Positions 44,890 through 56,232 of a DNA stretch of 64,000 nucleotides are shown in pieces; positions within the stretch are counted from its first letter, which is position 1, and every line of letters begins with the position of its first letter. The stretch is from Rhizorhabdus histidinilytica. Its GTDB lineage: Bacteria; Pseudomonadota; Alphaproteobacteria; Sphingomonadales; Sphingomonadaceae. Both the position numbers and the translations under genes were made by a program. Where the stretch lies: assembly GCF_900167915.1 (NCBI RefSeq), contig NZ_FUYM01000002.1, positions 248,001 through 312,000 of the forward strand, read 5' to 3'. Under the pieces are notes generated by a model. That model was not told where the DNA came from and did not search any database. It worked only from the letters and a program-made list of their open reading frames with translations.

Positions 44890-45992
44890 TCCGGATAGCC
44901 GATCTGGACGAGGGCGAACGCCTTGCCCGGCTGCGGCTGGTTCGCACGCCCCGTATCGGTCCGGTCGCCTATTCGCAGCTGATCCGCCGCTTCGGTAGCG
45001 GGATCGAGGCCCTGGCGGCCTTGCCTGCTCTCGCCCGGCGAGGGGGCGGTGCGCTGCCCGCTATCCCACCGCAGGCTGCCGCCGAGACGGAGGTTGGCTT
45101 TGTCGCGCGATTGGGCGCGCGCCATCTTTTCCGGGGAGAGGCCGGCTATCCGGTATTGCTCGATCGGATCGATACGGCGCCTCCTGTGCTGATCGTCCGG
45201 GGAGACATTGGCCTGTTCGATCGCCGCACGGTCGCGATCGTCGGTGCGCGCAACGCCAGCGGCGCCGCGATCCGTTTCGCACGAACCTTGGCGCATGACC
45301 TTGGAGAGGCAGGGTGGCTGGTCGTATCGGGCCTGGCGCGGGGGATCGATACCGCGGCGCATGCGGGATCGATCGCCACCGGCACTGCGGCGGTCATCGC
45401 CGGCGGCATCGATGTCGTCTATCCGCCGGAGAATGCGGCGTTGCAGGAGGCGATCGCCGACCGTGGCCTGCTGGTCGCCGAACAGCCACCGGGGATCGAG
45501 CCGCGTGCGCGGCACTTCCCCTATCGCAACCGGATCATCGCCGGCATTGCGGCGGGCACGGTCGTAGTTGAGGCGGCGCCGAAATCGGGATCCCTGATCA
45601 CCGCGCGCCTCGCTGCCGAGTTCGGACGCGAGGTAATGGCGGTACCCGGATCGCCGCTCGACCCGCGCGCGCAGGGCTGCAACCTCCTCATCCGCGAGGG
45701 TGCCACCCTGATCCAGTCCGCGGCCGACATTGCGGAAGCGCTAAGTCCGATCGCCGGTGTCGCCGCCCGGCCCAGCGAGGCCTTCGCTCCGGTTCCCCCA
45801 CCGGCCGAGGCGGACGAGCCGGCGCGTGCCATGCTGGCGGGTCTGCTGGGGCCGGTGCCGCTGCCCGTCGACGAACTGATCCGGCAGAGCGGGGTGCCCG
45901 CCGCCATGGTGCAGATGGTGCTGCTCGAATTCGAACTGGCCGGCAGGCTCGATCGCCATGCCGGCGGCCGGGTCAGCCTGATCGCCTCTTGA
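44886..45992 (+). CDS. dprA: DNA-processing protein DprA
   Basis: Loads RecA on incoming single-stranded DNA during natural transformation. The Rossmann-like core is clear: TVAIVGARNAS, SGLARGIDTAAHAGSI, VYPPENAALQEAI, FPYRNRIIAGIA and VVEAAPKSGSLITARLAAEFGREVMAVPGSP. A helix-hairpin-helix-like N-terminus (LRLVRTPRIGPVAYSQLIRRFGSG) and a C-terminal winged-helix (about 310-365) complete it. Start codon problem: the conserved sequence begins right after the plsY stop, and no ATG, GTG or TTG occurs before it. A CTG overlapping the plsY TGA (CTGA) at 44886 is the best candidate, giving 368 residues. Confidence 0.9.
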   Translation: MIRIADLDEGERLARLRLVRTPRIGPVAYSQLIRRFGSGIEALAALPALARRGGGALPAIPPQAAAETEVGFVARLGARHLFRGEAGYPVLLDRIDTAPPVLIVRGDIGLFDRRTVAIVGARNASGAAIRFARTLAHDLGEAGWLVVSGLARGIDTAAHAGSIATGTAAVIAGGIDVVYPPENAALQEAIADRGLLVAEQPPGIEPRARHFPYRNRIIAGIAAGTVVVEAAPKSGSLITARLAAEFGREVMAVPGSPLDPRAQGCNLLIREGATLIQSAADIAEALSPIAGVAARPSEAFAPVPPPAEADEPARAMLAGLLGPVPLPVDELIRQSGVPAAMVQMVLLEFELAGRLDRHAGGRVSLIAS

Positions 45993-46058
45993 CGACTCTT
46001 CGGCGTCCTATCCACCCTCGTACGTGTACGCATGCGTAAGAGGACAGCCTGAATCGCC

Positions 46059-48584
<2,526 letters not shown>

Positions 48585-48602
48585 CGATCAAGAACAAAAT
48601 CT

Positions 48603-48746
48603 CTCCCTCCCCTTCAGGGGAGGGATGCAAGGGTTGGGGTACGGAGTGAAGGGGCTCGATGCCCCTTCACGAAGTTCTACGCGACGAACGAAGCAGGCTC
48701 GCTGCGCTCGCCACCCACCCCTTCCCCCTCCCTTGAAAGGGAGGGG
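48603..48746. repeat. Palindrome-capped intergenic element, copy 3 (inverted orientation)
   Basis: About 144 bp between convergent topA and trpS. The right end 48725-48746 is the same 22-bp palindrome type as in copies 1 and 2, and 'ggctcgctgcgctcgcc' is the reverse complement of the interior motif of those copies. The left end is ctccctccccttcaggggaggg. Confidence 0.75.
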
Positions 48747-48757
48747 CTTATTTTTTT
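48725..48757 (+). terminator. Terminator of topA formed by the repeat's palindromic end
   Basis: The 22-bp palindrome at 48725-48746 is followed by ctta and seven T residues (48751-48757), a full intrinsic terminator for topA 140 bases after its stop. The same CTTATTTTTT sequence flanks copy 2 of the element on the opposite strand. Confidence 0.65.
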
Positions 48758-48761
48758 CTTC

Positions 48762-49757
48762 TTACAACCCCATCGCCTTGTACGCCGCCGCCAGGGTCGG
48801 CGCGGCCAGCGTGCGGGCCTTCTCCGCGCCCTTGGCGAGGATCGCGTCGAGCTCGGCCGGGTTGGCCTTCAGCTCCCGCAGGCGCTCGGCGATCGGGCCG
48901 AGCTTGCTGGCGAGCAGCTCGCCGAGCGCCGGCTTGAACGCGCCGAAGCCCTGGCCGCCGAACTGGGCGAGCACATCGGCCGGGGTCGCATCGGTCATCG
49001 CGGCATAGATCCCGACCAGGTTGCGCGCCTCGGGCCGGCCCTCCAGCCCCTCGACCGTGTCCGGCAGCGGCTCGGGATCGGTTTTGGCCTTGCGGACCTT
49101 CGACATGATCGTCTCGGCGTCGTCGGTCAGGTTGATCCGGCTCATGTCCGACGGGTCGGACTTGGACATCTTGGCGGTGCCGTCGCGCAGGCTCATGACC
49201 CGCGCGGCGGGGCCACCGATCACCGGCTCGGGCAGGGTGAACAGCTCGACGCCGAAGTCGGTGTTGAACTTGGTCGCGATGTCGCGGGCCAGCTCCAGAT
49301 GCTGCTTCTGGTCCTCGCCCACCGGGACATGGGTCGTCTGGTAGAGCAGCACGTCGGCCGCCTGCAGCACCGGATAGGCATAGAGGCCGATCGAGGCGCC
49401 CTCGCGGTTCTTGCCCGACTTCTCCTTGAACTGGGTCATGCGGTTGAGCCAGCCGATGCGTGCGGTACCGTTGAGCAGCCAGCACAGCTCGGCATGGGCG
49501 GGCACGTCGCGCTGGCGGAACAGGACCGCCTTGTCGGGGTCGATCCCGCACGCGACGAGCGCCGCCGCCATCTCTCGGATGTTGTTGGTGAGCGTCGCCG
49601 GCTCGTTGTGCACGGTGATCGCGTGCAGGTCGGCGAGGAAGAACAGGCACTCGCCCTCATGCTGCATCTGCACCCAGCGCCGGATCGCGCCGAGATAATT
49701 GCCGAGATGCAGGTTGCCGGTGGGCTGGATGCCCGAGATGGTGCGCTGATGTGTCAT
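48762..49757 (-). CDS. trpS: Tryptophanyl-tRNA synthetase
   Basis: Class I synthetase, 331 residues. The start at 49757 gives [23 protein letters not shown] with the HIGH-type HLGN at 17-20. The KMSKS loop reads [11 protein letters not shown] near residue 205. [15 protein letters not shown] is the tryptophan/ATP-binding segment. It lies 50 bases downstream of murJ on the same strand. Confidence 0.97.
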   Translation of the reverse strand: MTHQRTISGIQPTGNLHLGNYLGAIRRWVQMQHEGECLFFLADLHAITVHNEPATLTNNIREMAAALVACGIDPDKAVLFRQRDVPAHAELCWLLNGTARIGWLNRMTQFKEKSGKNREGASIGLYAYPVLQAADVLLYQTTHVPVGEDQKQHLELARDIATKFNTDFGVELFTLPEPVIGGPAARVMSLRDGTAKMSKSDPSDMSRINLTDDAETIMSKVRKAKTDPEPLPDTVEGLEGRPEARNLVGIYAAMTDATPADVLAQFGGQGFGAFKPALGELLASKLGPIAERLRELKANPAELDAILAKGAEKARTLAAPTLAAAYKAMGL

Positions 49758-49807
49758 GACCGCGCGGCTATTGGGGCGCGGCGGCGGCGAGTCAAGCGGA
49801 CTCGCGA

Positions 49808-51385
49808 TCAGCGCCGGCGGCGGAGCTGTCCCTTGAGCGTGGCCAGCGAATAGGCTCCGAGAGCGAAGACCAGGCCGAAATAGACGATGACCGCAGCCGC
49901 GATCATCGCACCCAGCGCGGCGACGCGTTCGATCAGGCTGCGGCCGGTCCACGGGTCGATCCACGGATTGAGGACGAACAGGAGGGCCGCCATCGCCAGC
50001 GTCGCCGCGATCAGGCGGACGCCGGTGCGGCGCAGCCGGTCGTCGATCGCGAAATGATCGCGGCGACGGAGCGTGAGGTAGAGCAGCACCGCGTTGACCC
50101 AGGCCGAGATCGCCGTCGACAGCGCCAGGCCGACATGCGCGAGCGGCCAGATCAGGACGAGGTTGAGGACGAGGTTGACCAGCATCGCCACCAGCGCGAT
50201 CCGCACCGGCGTCCTCGTGTCGGCGCGCGCGTAGAAGCCGGGGGTCAGCACCTTGATCAGCACATAGGCGGGCAGGCCGAGCGAGAAGGCGGCGAGGGCG
50301 CGGGCGCTGGCGATCGTGTCATGGGCGGTGAACACGCCGTGCTGGAGCAGCGCGCGGATCAGCGGGGTCGCCGACACCATCAGCGCGGCGGTGGCGGGCA
50401 GGGTGAGCAGCAGCACCAGCTCGATAGCGCGGTTCTGCGTGTCGAGCGCGGCCTTGGTATCGCCGCCGCCGAGCTGGCGCGACAGGCTGGGCAGCATCGC
50501 GGTGCCGACGCCGATACCGATCAGGCCGAGCGGAAGCTGGTTCAGCCGATCGGCATAATAGAGATAGGAGACCGAGCCCTGCGGCAGGAAGCGTGCGGCG
50601 AGGGTCGTCGAGATCAGCAGGTTGAACTGGACGGCGCCAGCGCCGATCGCGGCCGGGCCGATCAGCGCGAGCAGCCTGCGCACCTCGGGGCTGAGGCGCG
50701 GCAGGCGGATGCGCAGCCGGACGCCGGCCTGCCAGCAGGCGAGCACCAGCCAGGCGAGTTGCAGCGCGCCCGACACGGTGACCGCGATCGCCTGGGTCCG
50801 GGCGGTCTCGACTTCGCTATGGCCGCGGAAGAACAGCAGGCCGACGATCAGGCAGATGTTGAGAAGGATCGGCGCGGCGGCATTGACCCAGAAGCGGTTG
50901 AGCGAATTGAGGATGCCGCCGAGCAGCGACACCAGCGAGATCAGCATCAGATAGGGGAAGGTGATCCGGGTATATTGCGTCGCCAGCGCGAATTTCTCGG
51001 GGCCTCCGTCGGGGAAGCCGCCGGTCATCGCCCATACGATCGGCCCCGCCGCCAGCATCATGGCGACGGTGAAGACGATCAGGAAGGGGAGGAGGACCGA
51101 CAGCACGTCCTCGGCAAAGCGCAGCGCGATATCGAGGCCGTTGCCCGGCTCCTTCGCCTCGGCCTCGGCGACGGTGCGGTTGAACATCGGCACGAAGGCG
51201 GCCGAGAAGGCCCCTTCGGCGAACAGCGCGCGGAACAGGTTGGGCAGGCGCCAGGCAATCAGGAAGGCGTCCGACGCGAAGCCCGCGCCGACGAAGCGCG
51301 CCATCAGCATGTCGCGCAGGAAGCCGAGCACCCGGCTGACCAGCGTCAGCCCGCCGATCGTCGCGCTGGCGCGCAGCAGGCTCAT
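49808..51385 (-). CDS. murJ: Lipid II flippase MurJ
   Basis: Exports lipid II across the inner membrane. 525 residues with about 14 hydrophobic segments. The N-terminus ([19 protein letters not shown], then [21 protein letters not shown]) is the MurJ/MviN signature with the essential Arg residues. [29 protein letters not shown] is also diagnostic. The upstream 175-base gap to secB holds a large inverted repeat. Confidence 0.97.
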   Translation of the reverse strand: MSLLRASATIGGLTLVSRVLGFLRDMLMARFVGAGFASDAFLIAWRLPNLFRALFAEGAFSAAFVPMFNRTVAEAEAKEPGNGLDIALRFAEDVLSVLLPFLIVFTVAMMLAAGPIVWAMTGGFPDGGPEKFALATQYTRITFPYLMLISLVSLLGGILNSLNRFWVNAAAPILLNICLIVGLLFFRGHSEVETARTQAIAVTVSGALQLAWLVLACWQAGVRLRIRLPRLSPEVRRLLALIGPAAIGAGAVQFNLLISTTLAARFLPQGSVSYLYYADRLNQLPLGLIGIGVGTAMLPSLSRQLGGGDTKAALDTQNRAIELVLLLTLPATAALMVSATPLIRALLQHGVFTAHDTIASARALAAFSLGLPAYVLIKVLTPGFYARADTRTPVRIALVAMLVNLVLNLVLIWPLAHVGLALSTAISAWVNAVLLYLTLRRRDHFAIDDRLRRTGVRLIAATLAMAALLFVLNPWIDPWTGRSLIERVAALGAMIAAAVIVYFGLVFALGAYSLATLKGQLRRRR

Positions 51386-51391
51386 GCCTCA

Positions 51392-51542
51392 ATTCCTCCC
51401 TGTCCGCAGGATGGGGAGGGGGACCACCCGCAGGGTGGTGGAGGGGTCGGCGACCCCGCCTCCTGCCTTATGAAGGTGATGTCGTGGCGCATTACCCCTC
51501 CACCGGCTTCGCCGGTCCCCCTCCCCGAGCTCGGGGAGGAAT
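51392..51542. repeat. Large inverted repeat between secB and murJ
   Basis: Arms of about 50-57 bp at 51392-51448 and 51493-51542. Each arm itself contains two hairpins. In the left arm the inner one is accaccc-gca-gggtggt (51423-51439); in the right arm it is accggc-ttc-gccggt (51502-51516). The other pair is an imperfect stem on the left and a perfect 20-bp palindrome centred on gagctc on the right. The hairpins differ in sequence but both stay paired. Confidence 0.75.
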
Positions 51543-51560
51543 GGGGAGGGACGTCCGCTG

Positions 51561-52061
51561 TCAGGCTTCGCCCGCCGGCTGCGATTCGGCGAGGGCGTTC
51601 TGCTGCTCGGCCTGTTGCATGTAGAGTGCGCCGAAATCGATCGGCTCGAGCACCAGCGAGGGGAAGTTGCCGTCGCGAATCGCGTCGGCGGCGACGCGGC
51701 GCGCGAACGGGAAGAGCAGGCGGGGCGCTTCGGCCAGCAGGAAGGGAGCCAGATGCTCCTCGGGCACGTTGCGGATACCGAACAGGCCGGCATAGACCAG
51801 CTCGACGGCATAGGCGGTCAGGTCGCCCTGGGTCGCCTTGATCTCGATCTTGAGCGCGACCTCGTAGACGTCCTCGCCGGCGAGCTGCGAGCCGATGTTG
51901 AACTGAACGTCGATCTTCGGCTGCTCGGGCGCCTGGTAGATGCCGGGCGCGCTCGGATTCTCGAACGACAGATCCTTCACATATTGGGCGATCAGCGCGA
52001 CCTGCGGCAGATGGTCCTCACCGTTGGTCAGCGTGTCGGCGGCGCCCGTCTCTTCACTCAT
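51561..52061 (-). CDS. secB: Protein-export chaperone SecB
   Basis: Tetrameric cytosolic chaperone that keeps preproteins unfolded for SecA. 166 residues with the SecB core: QYVKDLSFENPSAP, DVQFNIGSQL, YEVALKIEIKAT, YAGLFGIRNVPEEHLAPFLLAEAPRLLFPFAR and the DGNFPSLVLEPIDFGALY segment. Divergent from the Tim44-like gene, a pairing widely seen in alphaproteobacteria. Confidence 0.97.
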   Translation of the reverse strand: MSEETGAADTLTNGEDHLPQVALIAQYVKDLSFENPSAPGIYQAPEQPKIDVQFNIGSQLAGEDVYEVALKIEIKATQGDLTAYAVELVYAGLFGIRNVPEEHLAPFLLAEAPRLLFPFARRVAADAIRDGNFPSLVLEPIDFGALYMQQAEQQNALAESQPAGEA

Positions 52062-52313
52062 TGTCTGTCTTTCCGTCGAATATGGGGACCGGTGGCGCGG
52101 GCTTCCGACCGCTTCCGGCGATGCGTCCCGCGCCTAGCAGGCGGGAAGGGGCGGAGCAATGGCGGGCGTGCGGCGGCCCGGCGACCCGTCCCGGAACGAT
52201 CCCCGCCGAGGCAGGGAACCTCCGACGCGCCCGCGAGTCATTTGAATATTGCCGCCATTGTCCCTATGTTGGGAGCCCGGCAGTGTTTTTGGCGGCAGCG
52301 TATTGGAGGCCCG

Positions 52314-52964
52314 GTGACCACGATTGTCATTCTTGCGATGGTGTTTCTTTTCGTCGCGTTCCGTCTGTGGAGCGTGCTCGGCCGTCGCACTGGGCATGAG
52401 CAGACGATCGCACGTCCGGCCGAGGCCGCTCCTGCGCCGATCGGCGCCGGCCGATCGCTGCCCGAGAACGCCACCCCCGCCCTTCCGGCCAAGCCGGCCG
52501 TGGTCGAGCCGCGCGCCGAAGCCGGCGTCCGCGCGATCCAGTCGGCGGACGGCAGCTTCGATGCCGCCCAGTTCCTGGAAGGCGCGCGGTCGGCCTATCG
52601 CATGATCCTCGAAGCCTATTGGCGCGGGGACGAGGAGGCGCTGCGCCGCCTGACCGACGACGACGTCTATGAGGCGTTCGCCGCCGCGATCGCCGAACGC
52701 CGCGAGGCGAACGAGGTGCTCGACAACCGGTTGGTATCGATCGAGAGCGCGGTGATCGAGCAGGCGCGGATGAACGGGCAGACCGCGAACGTCACCGTGC
52801 GCTTCGACGCCGACATCGCCGCCGTCACCCGCGACGGCGATGGCAATGTCGTCGCCGGTTCGCTGACCGACGCGGTCCCGACGCACGACGTCTGGACCTT
52901 CAGCCGGCACGTCCGTTCCGACGATCCGAACTGGACCCTGGTCGAAACCGACGAGGCGGCGTGA
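52314..52964 (+). CDS. Tim44/TimA-domain membrane protein
   Basis: 216 residues. An N-terminal membrane segment (about 3-16, TIVILAMVFLFVAFRLW) is followed by a disordered Ala/Pro linker (25-75). The Tim44-like domain spans about 85-205, with FLEGARSAYRMILEAYWRGDEEALRRLTDDDVYEAF and DVWTFSRHV. The GTG start at 52314 is preceded by ttggaggcc. Bacterial members are thought to act in envelope biogenesis; the mitochondrial relative is part of the import motor. It overlaps mltA by four bases. Confidence 0.92.
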   Translation: MTTIVILAMVFLFVAFRLWSVLGRRTGHEQTIARPAEAAPAPIGAGRSLPENATPALPAKPAVVEPRAEAGVRAIQSADGSFDAAQFLEGARSAYRMILEAYWRGDEEALRRLTDDDVYEAFAAAIAERREANEVLDNRLVSIESAVIEQARMNGQTANVTVRFDADIAAVTRDGDGNVVAGSLTDAVPTHDVWTFSRHVRSDDPNWTLVETDEAA

Positions 52965-54208
52965 TCCGCCGTCTTTGCGCGGGGCTCGCCGGTTTGGCGA
53001 TGCTCTCCGCCTGTACCGTCGTTCCGACCCCCAGTGGCGTGCCGCAGCATCGGCCTCCGGCGCATCATCCGGCGCGCCCGGAACCTGCGCCGCCGCCCGT
53101 CGTCGCACCGCCCCCGCCGGCCAAGCCGACCAATGCGGCCGACAGCGGCGTGCAGCCCGGTCCGGCCTTCACCAGCTTCGCGATCAATCCCGACGCCGCG
53201 CGCGCGGCGCTCACCGCCTTCCGCCTCTCCTGTCCTGCGTTGCAACGCCGCGCCGACCAGAGCGGGCTGACCCGCTCGGGCGACTGGTCGCAACCTTGCG
53301 CGCAGGCTAGCGGCTGGCCCGATGGCGACGCCGCGGCTTTCTTCGCGAACCAGCTCGCGGTGGTGCAGGTCGGCGACGGCCGCGCCTATGCGACCGGCTA
53401 TTATGAGCCCGAGATCGCAGGCTCGCGCGCGCCTGCGCCCGGTTACGACACGCCGATCTACAAGCGCCCGCCAGACCTGATCGAAGGCGACCTCGGCGAT
53501 TTCTTTCCCGAGCTGAAGGGCAAGAAGATCCGCGGCAAGGTCCAGGGCGGCAAGCTGATCCCCTATCCCGACCGCGGCCAGATCGAGGACGGTGCGCTGA
53601 AAGGGCGCGGGCTGGAGATCGGCTATGCCGCCGATCCGGTCGAATTCTTCTTCCTCCAGGTCCAGGGCTCGGGGCGGCTGCGCCTGCCCGACGGATCGGT
53701 GATGCGGATCGGCTATGACGGCCAGAACGGCCGCGAATATGTTGGCATCGGCAAGCTGATGCGCGATCGCGGGCTGCTCGGCTCCGGCCAGCTTTCGATG
53801 CAGGGCGTGATGGCCTGGCTGCGCGCCAACCCGGCCGAGGGCGATGCGATCATGCGCGAGAACAAGAGCTGGGTGTTCTTCCGCGAACTGACTGGGCCCG
53901 GCCCGATCGGGGCGATGAACGTCGCCGTCACCGGACGGGTGACGGTGGCCGCCGATCCGGCTTTCGTGCCGCTTGGCGCGCCCGTGATCCTCCAGCTCGA
54001 CCGGTCCGAGGCCAATGGCCTTTGGGTCGCGCAGGACACGGGTGGCGCGATCAAGGGTGCCAACCGCTTCGATACCTTCTGGGGTGCCGGCGAACAAGCG
54101 CGCACCATTGCCGGCGGCATGAGCGGGCGCGGCCAGGCCTGGCTGCTGATCCCGCGCGCGGCGGCGGCGCGGCTGGCGGAGCAGCGTGACCCGGCGGCTC
54201 GATCCTGA
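52961..54208 (+). CDS. mltA: Membrane-bound lytic murein transglycosylase A
   Basis: Outer-membrane lipoprotein that cleaves glycan strands. 415 residues; the signal peptide has lipobox LSAC (Cys18) and a Pro/His-rich linker follows (25-65). The MltA domain shows YATGYYEPEIAGSR, the barrel segment FFLQVQGSGRL, and the 3D motif with catalytic Asp in WVAQDTGGAIKGANRFD. GTG start overlapping the previous stop (GTGA). It overlaps the smr gene by 23 bases. Confidence 0.96.
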   Translation: MIRRLCAGLAGLAMLSACTVVPTPSGVPQHRPPAHHPARPEPAPPPVVAPPPPAKPTNAADSGVQPGPAFTSFAINPDAARAALTAFRLSCPALQRRADQSGLTRSGDWSQPCAQASGWPDGDAAAFFANQLAVVQVGDGRAYATGYYEPEIAGSRAPAPGYDTPIYKRPPDLIEGDLGDFFPELKGKKIRGKVQGGKLIPYPDRGQIEDGALKGRGLEIGYAADPVEFFFLQVQGSGRLRLPDGSVMRIGYDGQNGREYVGIGKLMRDRGLLGSGQLSMQGVMAWLRANPAEGDAIMRENKSWVFFRELTGPGPIGAMNVAVTGRVTVAADPAFVPLGAPVILQLDRSEANGLWVAQDTGGAIKGANRFDTFWGAGEQARTIAGGMSGRGQAWLLIPRAAAARLAEQRDPAARS

Positions 54209-54773
54209 CGAAGCCGCGCTCTGGCAGCGCGTGACCGCGACGGTCCGGCCGATCGCCCGCAGGACATCCAAGCCATCTTCCACCGACAGCGGGGCCGGCA
54301 ATGCGCCGGTGCCGCCATCGCCATCGTCCGCCGTGGCGAAGAAAGGCCGCGTGCCCCCGCTGCGGGTGCCGGCGGCGACGCCCGTCACCCAGCAGAAGCC
54401 GCTCGCCGACAGCCTCGACGGTGGCTGGGACCGGCGGCTGCGGCGCGGCGTGACCCAGCCCGACTGGACGATCGACCTGCACGGCCATACGCTCGACAGC
54501 GCCCAGCGCTTGCTCGACCGGGTGCTCGATCAGGCGGTCGCCGAGGGGATCCGCGTATTGCTGCTGATCACCGGCAAGCCGCCGCGCGACGACGATCGCG
54601 GGCTCGACGGTCGCCCGCGTCGGGGGCTGATCCGCGCCTCGATCGGCAGTTGGCTGCAGAGCTCGCGCCATGCCGCCCGCATCGCCGCCGTCCGCAACGC
54701 GCACCCGCGCCATGGCGGCACGGGTGCGCTCTACCTGATCCTCCGCCGCGACCGGGAGGATGGCGTTCGTTAG
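54186..54773 (+). CDS. Smr-domain protein
   Basis: 195 residues. The first 95 are variable and basic/Pro-rich. The C-terminal Smr domain (about 97-192) has IDLHGHTLDSA, the LLITGKPPR segment and the final AHPRHGGTGALYLILRR. Smr domains are endonucleases, acting on RNA in SmrB-type rescue of collided ribosomes. GTG start inside the mltA end. Its last codons overlap the convergent exporter gene by four bases. Confidence 0.93.
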   Translation: MTRRLDPDEAALWQRVTATVRPIARRTSKPSSTDSGAGNAPVPPSPSSAVAKKGRVPPLRVPAATPVTQQKPLADSLDGGWDRRLRRGVTQPDWTIDLHGHTLDSAQRLLDRVLDQAVAEGIRVLLLITGKPPRDDDRGLDGRPRRGLIRASIGSWLQSSRHAARIAAVRNAHPRHGGTGALYLILRRDREDGVR

Positions 54774-55969
54774 GCGGAGGCGCTTGTCGATCGGCCGCCG
54801 AGCCGTTCGAGCGCGAGCCATGTCGCCAGAGGCATTGCGAGGCAGAATGTCGCCAGCGGCCATATACCGTCAGCGGGGAGCAGCAGCGTCAATCCCGTCC
54901 CAATGGCGCCTGCGATCAGCCCTTCGAGACAGTAATGGAGCGCCGTCGCCAACCCGGCCCTGTCGCCGAACGACGCCAGCGCGCCGTTGGCGGTGACTGA
55001 CACCGCAAGGACGATGCCGATCGCGGTGATCCACATCGGTGCCAGCAACGCCCAGGGCTGAGGCACCGCCGCCGCCTGGGCGGCGATCAGCAGCACGCCG
55101 CCCGCTACCATGAGGAGCATCGCCCGGCGTAGTGAGGTTTCGATGCCCCAGCGGGCGATGTGCGGCCGCAGACAGCGCCCCGCGACGATCATCATGGCAG
55201 CGACGCTGGCGAAACAAAGGCTGAATGCCAGTTCGGACAGCCCGACGCGTGTGACCAGAATGCGCGGCGCGGTGGAGAAGAAGACGAAGAAGCCGCCGAG
55301 TGCCGTCGCGAAGCCGAGGGTGTAGGTACGAAAGGCGCGATCGCGCAGGATCGGCCGGGGATCGTGCGATCCGGCTCTCGTCGTTGTCCCTGTTTCGGGC
55401 CAGCGCAGCCAGGCGTGCAGCGTCGCGACAGCGCCGAGTCCCGCGAGGAGAAGAAAGATGGCGCGCCAGCCCAGTCCCCGCATGAGGACAGCGCCGAGGA
55501 TCGGCCCCAGCGCCGGCACGAAAGCCAGTATCGCGCCGAACAGGCCATAAATGGTTGCGCCTTCGGGGCGATCGGCGAAGACGTCACGCACTGTCGCGAA
55601 GGCCGCCACCAGCATTGCCGCCGCCCCGCATGCCTGCAGCAGCCGAAGCAGGAGGAAGGCCATGGCGGACGTGCTGACGGCAAGTCCAAGCGATGCCAGC
55701 GTGAAGAGCAGGCCGCCCGCCAGGACCACCGGTCGCCGGCCGATGCGATCGGACAGCGGGCCGAACAGAAGCTGGCCTGTCCCGAGCAGCACCAGATAGA
55801 CGGAAAGGGTGAGCTGGATCATATCGGCCGAGCTGCCCAGCGCGGACGGCATCGAAGGGATCACAGGCAGGTAGATGTCCAGGGCGAGCGACGCGAGCAC
55901 GTCGAACGGCGCCATGAGGACGAGCGAGGCCGTGACGCCATGGCGCCACGGATGGAAGGGCTTCTGCAT
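54770..55969 (-). CDS. MFS drug exporter, CmlA/FloR-like (chloramphenicol/florfenicol type)
   Basis: 399 residues, 12 hydrophobic segments, drug:H+ antiporter-1 family. The N-terminal half matches what I know of CmlA/FloR closely: APFDVLASLALDIYLP, a region rich in IQLTLSVYL, GTGQLLFGPLSDRIGRRPV (motif A), RLLQACGAAAMLV and AFATVRDVFA, with GWRAIFLLL after motif C. The resemblance is stronger than to Bcr. Chromosomal relatives may export other compounds, so resistance is not proven. Convergent with smr and isolated from other resistance genes; no mobile-element remnants are seen. Confidence 0.9.
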   Translation of the reverse strand: MQKPFHPWRHGVTASLVLMAPFDVLASLALDIYLPVIPSMPSALGSSADMIQLTLSVYLVLLGTGQLLFGPLSDRIGRRPVVLAGGLLFTLASLGLAVSTSAMAFLLLRLLQACGAAAMLVAAFATVRDVFADRPEGATIYGLFGAILAFVPALGPILGAVLMRGLGWRAIFLLLAGLGAVATLHAWLRWPETGTTTRAGSHDPRPILRDRAFRTYTLGFATALGGFFVFFSTAPRILVTRVGLSELAFSLCFASVAAMMIVAGRCLRPHIARWGIETSLRRAMLLMVAGGVLLIAAQAAAVPQPWALLAPMWITAIGIVLAVSVTANGALASFGDRAGLATALHYCLEGLIAGAIGTGLTLLLPADGIWPLATFCLAMPLATWLALERLGGRSTSASA

Positions 55970-56117
55970 GAAAGGGCTCCGCGAGAGGAGAAATCCCGGC
56001 GGCGTCCGTGGAGCGCCGCGGCGACATGACCCAGCGGGTCAGTCGGCGCGGCAGACTATCGTGCCGTCTTGGTGCCCTTGAACATGGCCGGCACTATGCC
56101 ATTGCGGCAGTCAGAGG

Positions 56118-56151
56118 AAAAGGCCGTGCCGCCTCCAGGTCGGCACGGCCT
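56118..56151 (-). terminator. Intrinsic terminator downstream of the glycine-rich protein gene
   Basis: On the minus strand an 11-bp perfect stem AGGCCGTGCCG / CGGCACGGCCT with a nine-base loop is followed by TTTCC. It lies 80 bases after the stop of the glycine-rich gene and before the exporter gene's start. Confidence 0.7.
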
Positions 56152-56232
56152 CCTCGGACCTGCTGGACAGGGCCGATGGCGCGGGACTTCGGGGGGCGCG
56201 TCCCGCGTGTCGCATCCCCTTCGCGGTGTTCG

